A stretch of DNA of 64,000 bases from Undaria pinnatifida. Its lineage: Eukaryota; Sar; Phaeophyceae; Laminariales; Alariaceae. The notes below the pieces were generated by a model. The model was not told the origin of the DNA and searched no databases. It saw only the letters and a list, made by a program, of their open reading frames with translations. This document shows positions 63,757 to 64,000 of this stretch, one piece after another (position 1 is the stretch's first letter; the number at the start of each line of letters is the position of its first letter). The position numbers and the translations under genes are program-made. The stretch covers positions 15,534,073 through 15,598,072 of the forward strand of contig JABAKD010000027.1 in the NCBI GenBank assembly GCA_012845835.1, given 5' to 3'.

Positions 63757-63966
63757 TCGCACACTTCTACTTTCCAGCTTCTGGACAATCCGTGGTCACA
63801 GGTGTCGTTCCTTCTCCCCCCCGATTCTTGCCTTCAATTTTTATCGCGCATAGGGTTCAGCACTCCCACTGCTCGTCGATTTTTCATCGAGTGTTGCTAA
63901 CTCACGCTCTCGCGCTTTCCGCAAGTCAATTTGTGCACATGAAAAGTCCCAACGAATTTACACGCA
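63757..63966 (-). mobile_element. SINE-like element, copy 3, without tRNA head
   Basis: The body matches copies 1 and 2 from 'cttctactttccagcttctg' to 'aaaagtccc.acgaattta'. Then, instead of the B-box, it joins 'ggcactatagagggatgg', a motif found in other repeats here. This is either a 5'-truncated copy or a recombinant. Confidence 0.75.
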
Positions 63967-64000
63967 CTGGCACTATAGAGGGATGGCTCTAAGCTCATCC

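Overview
This is a nuclear, eukaryotic window, most likely from an alga or heterokont with a large, repeat-rich genome. Genes are split into GC-rich exons with clean GT/AG (twice GC/AG) junctions that agree in reading phase. Introns reach 7.8 kb and are full of microsatellites, minisatellites and dispersed repeats. Codon-level low complexity (Gly, Ser, Ala, Glu runs) inside exons, a cilium-associated adenylate kinase 7 and tRNA-derived SINE-like repeats fit a flagellated, brown-alga-like heterokont, but the taxon is an inference. Gene models below come from reading exons in the raw sequence and requiring matching splice phases; no homology search was run.

Layout. (1) 1868-12250, plus strand: six exons of a 5'-incomplete gene. 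It starts with Tudor-knot-like repeats and continues into a Gly-rich conserved segment and a multi-pass membrane C-terminus. (2) 12251-17578: intergenic, filled with degenerate repeats. (3) 39768 to about 17579, minus strand: a seven-exon adenylate kinase 7 (AK7) gene over 22 kb, from the N-terminal Rossmann-like domain through a kinase domain with an altered P-loop to a C-terminal Dpy-30 motif. (4) 39769-40317: a short shared upstream region for two divergent genes. (5) 40318-51953, plus strand: a SAGA deubiquitinase-module SGF11/ATXN7L3-like gene with a canonical C2HC zinc finger and a long Ser/Pro/Gly-rich tail. (6) 55126-56770, minus strand: an unidentified gene whose 5' exon ends at a retrotransposon border. 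(7) 56771-61163: a Ty1/copia element with two LTRs, an intact gag, and a pol region that is largely deleted and broken. (8) 61200-63300: a decayed minus-strand retroelement with integrase-like motifs, followed by a SINE copy.

The protein genes do not form an obvious pathway. AK7 belongs to motile cilia, SGF11 to histone H2B deubiquitination, and the first gene combines a chromatin-type reader fold with membrane segments. The most interesting points are: an AK7 whose catalytic P-loop lysine and DGFP motif are both changed; a conserved module of about 60 bp present at least nine times in both orientations; a 21-bp TIR element inside AK7; tRNA-headed SINE copies; and repeated placement of pyrimidine-rich microsatellites just upstream of 3' splice sites.
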